Origin: Acidobacteriaceae bacterium
GTDB lineage: Bacteria; Acidobacteriota; Terriglobia; Terriglobales; Acidobacteriaceae
DNA: 64,000 nt
Reading direction: 5' to 3'
NCBI GenBank assembly: GCA_003139095.1
Contig: PLHW01000008.1
Location: 313,652-377,651, forward strand
Positions 61,745-64,000 of the stretch are shown in pieces. Below the pieces are notes generated by a model, which ran no database searches, was not told the DNA's origin, and saw only the letters and a program-made list of their open reading frames with translations. Position 1 is the stretch's first letter, and every line of letters starts with the position of its first letter. Both the position numbers and the translations under genes were made by a program.

Positions 61745-61746
61745 CC

Positions 61747-64000
61747 ATGACTCCCGAACGCTGGCAACAAGTTCAGGATGTGCTGGAGAAAGTGCTGGAG
61801 TTGCCGCCCGCCGAGCGCTCCGCCTTCCTCGATTACGCCTGTTCCTCCGATCCCACTCTGCGTCGCGAAGTCGAAACCCTTCTCGCGTCCAGCGACGACG
61901 TGCGCTCCAGCTTTTTGCAATCCTCTTCTCCGCCGCACGTCCCGCTCGCTTCCGGAACCCGGCTCGGCGACTACGAAGTGAAATCCCTCGTCGGCTCTGG
62001 CGGTATGGGTGAAGTCTATCGCGCCCGCGATTCGCGGCTCGGTCGCGATGTCGCCATCAAAGTCTTGCCCCCGGCGCTGGTCTCCGATTCCGGCCGTTTG
62101 CTCCGCTTCGAGCAGGAAGCCCGCGCCGCCGCCGCCCTCAACCATCCCAATATTTTGGCGGTATTTCAGATGGGCACGCATGACGGCGCGCCTTATCTCG
62201 TCTCCGAGTTGCTCGAAGGCGAGACGCTGCGCGACCGCCTCAAGCGCGGCCCTCTGTCCGTGCGAAAAGCGATCGACTATGCAGTGCAGATCGCTCGCGG
62301 CCTGGCCGCAGCCCAGGAGAAAGGCATTGTCCATCGCGACCTCAAGCCCGAAAATCTGTTCCTCACCAAAGACGGACGGGTGAAGATTCTGGACTTCGGG
62401 CTCGCCAAGCTGACCCTCCTCCCGTCTGACTCCGGGCGCCGCCCCCACGCGGTCGACAAGGGAACCGAGCCCGGCGTCGTGATGGGCACGGCCGGCTACA
62501 TGTCGCCGGAGCAGGTGCGCGGACAAACCGTCGACCATCGCACCGACATCTTTTCGTTCGGCGCGATCCTCTACGAAATGCTGACCGGCAAACGCGCCTT
62601 CCACAAGTCCACCCCGGCCGACACGATGAGCGCGATTCTGAACGAAGAGCCACCCAGCATTTCAGAGGTTACGGCAAACACTCCTGCCCGATTGCCGCGT
62701 GTCGTGCATCGCTGTCTGGAGAAAAATCCCGAGCAGCGCTTCCAGTCCGCATCGGATCTGGCGTTTGCCCTGGTAGCGCTATCGGAATCGAAGGAGTCGA
62801 CAAACCTGGCAGCGGCGGCCAAAAGCGGGACTGGTGCCAGGAAACGATGGAAGGCAATCATTCCTGCGGCCGTCGTTACGCTGGCCTTGTCGCTCGGTGC
62901 TTACTTCTATCTTCACCGTAAGCCCAAGCTCACCGACACGGACACCATTGTTCTCGCTGATTTTGCCAACAGCACCGGCGATGCCCTGTTCGACGACACG
63001 CTCAAGGCCGCGCTCAGTATTTCCCTGCGCCAATCGCCCTTCCTCAACGTGCTTTCCGACAGCCAGGTCTCGAAAACCCTGAACCTGATGACCCGGCCCG
63101 CCAATACAAAACTCACTCCCGAAGTGGCTGCCGAGCTTTGTCAACGCGCCGCCAGCAACGCCTACATTGCTGGGTCGATTGGTAATCTCGGGAACGAATA
63201 CGTGGTGGGATTGAAGGCCGTCAACTGCCAGACCGGAGATACCCTGGCCGAAGAGCAGGCAACGGCCAAGTCTAAGGAGAAGGTGCTCGATGCTCTCGGC
63301 CAGGCCGCATCCAGGCTGCGCGGCGAACTCGGCGAATCGCTCGCCACTGTCCAGAAGTTTGACGTTCCGCTGGCGCAGGCCACCACCTCTTCGCTCGAAG
63401 CTCTCAAGGCATACAGCCTCGGCCAAAAGGCCGATAACGAGAATGGCGCATTCGCCGCCCTGCCTTACCACCAACAGGCCGTCGATCTCGATCCGAATTT
63501 TGCCATCGCTCACGAGGCCGTAGGCAATGACTACTACAACCTCGGCCAGTTGGCATGGGCCAGCCAATTTTTCACCCGGGCGTTTCAGTTACGCGAACAT
63601 TCGAGCGAGCAGGAAAAGCTGGCGATTACCGCCGCTTACTACCGCGAAGTCACCGGCGAACTCGATAAAGCCGCCCAATCCTATCGCGAGTTGACTGAGA
63701 ATTATCCGCGAGCCGGCTCTGCCTACATCGATCTGGGCCTTGTCTTCGCCTTTCAGGGACAGTACCAGGAGGCCGCCGAGATCACCGCCCACGCCCTGCG
63801 CCTTCAGCCGGCACATGTTGGCTGGTATGAGAATCTCTCCCTCTACAACCTTGCCTTGCAGAATTTTGACGGAACCCGCCAGGTGGTTCGCGAGGCGCAA
63901 ACCCATAACATGGGTGATTTCGTTCTCCACGACGCCCTCTACGCTCTCGCTTTTTTCGGCGCTGACTCCCCCGGAATGGCGGAACAGCAGCACTGGCTCG
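61747..64000 (+). CDS. Serine/threonine protein kinase with TPR domain (3' truncated)
   Basis: 751 codons are visible from ATG 61747; the gene runs off the right end. A ~65-residue N-terminal segment (RWQQVQDVLEKVLELPPAER) with a Leu-rich helix precedes the kinase domain (~75-340): [58 protein letters not shown], all catalytic residues intact. After a membrane helix (AIIPAAVVTLALSLGAYFYL, ~375-395) comes a TolB-like region (VLADFANSTGDALFDDTL) and TPR-like repeats (YHQQAVDLDPNFAIAHEAVGNDYYN). It lies 2 bp after the ECF sigma gene, in one operon with it. Confidence 0.9.
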   Translation, partial: MTPERWQQVQDVLEKVLELPPAERSAFLDYACSSDPTLRREVETLLASSDDVRSSFLQSSSPPHVPLASGTRLGDYEVKSLVGSGGMGEVYRARDSRLGRDVAIKVLPPALVSDSGRLLRFEQEARAAAALNHPNILAVFQMGTHDGAPYLVSELLEGETLRDRLKRGPLSVRKAIDYAVQIARGLAAAQEKGIVHRDLKPENLFLTKDGRVKILDFGLAKLTLLPSDSGRRPHAVDKGTEPGVVMGTAGYMSPEQVRGQTVDHRTDIFSFGAILYEMLTGKRAFHKSTPADTMSAILNEEPPSISEVTANTPARLPRVVHRCLEKNPEQRFQSASDLAFALVALSESKESTNLAAAAKSGTGARKRWKAIIPAAVVTLALSLGAYFYLHRKPKLTDTDTIVLADFANSTGDALFDDTLKAALSISLRQSPFLNVLSDSQVSKTLNLMTRPANTKLTPEVAAELCQRAASNAYIAGSIGNLGNEYVVGLKAVNCQTGDTLAEEQATAKSKEKVLDALGQAASRLRGELGESLATVQKFDVPLAQATTSSLEALKAYSLGQKADNENGAFAALPYHQQAVDLDPNFAIAHEAVGNDYYNLGQLAWASQFFTRAFQLREHSSEQEKLAITAAYYREVTGELDKAAQSYRELTENYPRAGSAYIDLGLVFAFQGQYQEAAEITAHALRLQPAHVGWYENLSLYNLALQNFDGTRQVVREAQTHNMGDFVLHDALYALAFFGADSPGMAEQQHWL

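Noticed and set aside
1-64000. tRNA or rRNA genes
   Set aside because: No GGTTCGAATCC-like T-loop with a matching acceptor stem and no rRNA signature were recognised by eye; a covariance-model search would be decisive.

Overview
The window looks like a piece of chromosome from an acidobacterium, probably of the Terriglobales/Koribacter-like group. This is inferred from gene content and not from a marker gene: there are serine/threonine kinases with TPR tails, one of them co-transcribed with a Sig-70_X6-type ECF sigma factor. There are winged-helix (CadC-like) regulators without receiver domains, a GloVer-repeat secreted protein, FG-GAP/VCBS secreted proteins, several DinB-fold proteins, and many short dispersed repeats between genes. 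GC content is high except in a small accessory island at about 14.8-17.6 kb. No rRNA, tRNA or CRISPR array was recognised.

Layout. 0-8.8 kb: 3' part of a BNR/sortilin-like secreted protein, an HD-GYP response regulator, a dolichyl-phosphate-type glycosyltransferase, two small Cys-rich proteins, a DRE-TIM (isopropylmalate/homocitrate synthase-like) enzyme and a DinB-like protein. 8.9-14.8 kb: aldehyde dehydrogenase, TruA, a TolC-like outer-membrane protein, an unlisted 34-residue membrane protein and a lipooligosaccharide-type glycosyltransferase. 14.8-17.5 kb: an accessory cassette with ~80-bp tandem repeats, an IS1595-type transposase, three small uncharacterised genes and an imperfect inverted copy of the left end. 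17.6-25.3 kb: methyltransferase-like protein, an acyl-CoA mutase large subunit with isobutyryl-CoA mutase residues, MEMO-family protein, RsmA, GlgA and DNA polymerase IV. 25.5-31.6 kb: an MlaF/MlaE lipid-transport pair and an overlapping histidine kinase/NtrC-type regulator pair. 32.2-39.4 kb: winged-helix protein, secreted alpha/beta hydrolase, DAHP synthase with a leader-peptide attenuator, secreted unknown, CPBP protease, winged-helix/TPR regulator. 39.6-46.7 kb: FG-GAP and GloVer secreted proteins, alpha/beta hydrolase, DedA protein, methyltransferase. 46.9-54.4 kb: STAS protein, cystathionine gamma-synthase-type enzyme, cupin, threonine synthase, homoserine kinase, secreted DinB protein, lipoprotein and APC permease. 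54.5-64 kb: large PIG-L deacetylase, kinase/TPR protein, small secreted protein with a strong terminator, ECF sigma factor and a second kinase/TPR gene that runs off the end.

Most striking observation: upstream of the DAHP synthase gene there is a 33-codon reading frame with seven Phe/Tyr codons among its first 18, a perfect hairpin over those codons, and a perfect GC-rich terminator hairpin with a U-rich tail. The 5' arm of the terminator can pair with the leader instead. This is the architecture of a ribosome-mediated transcription attenuator for aromatic amino-acid synthesis. Other points worth a second look are the mutase active-site signature, the transposon-like cassette, two genes whose N-termini are encoded by a dispersed repeat, a palindromic repeat family at gene 3' ends, and unusual key residues in the MlaF ATPase and the NtrC-type regulator.
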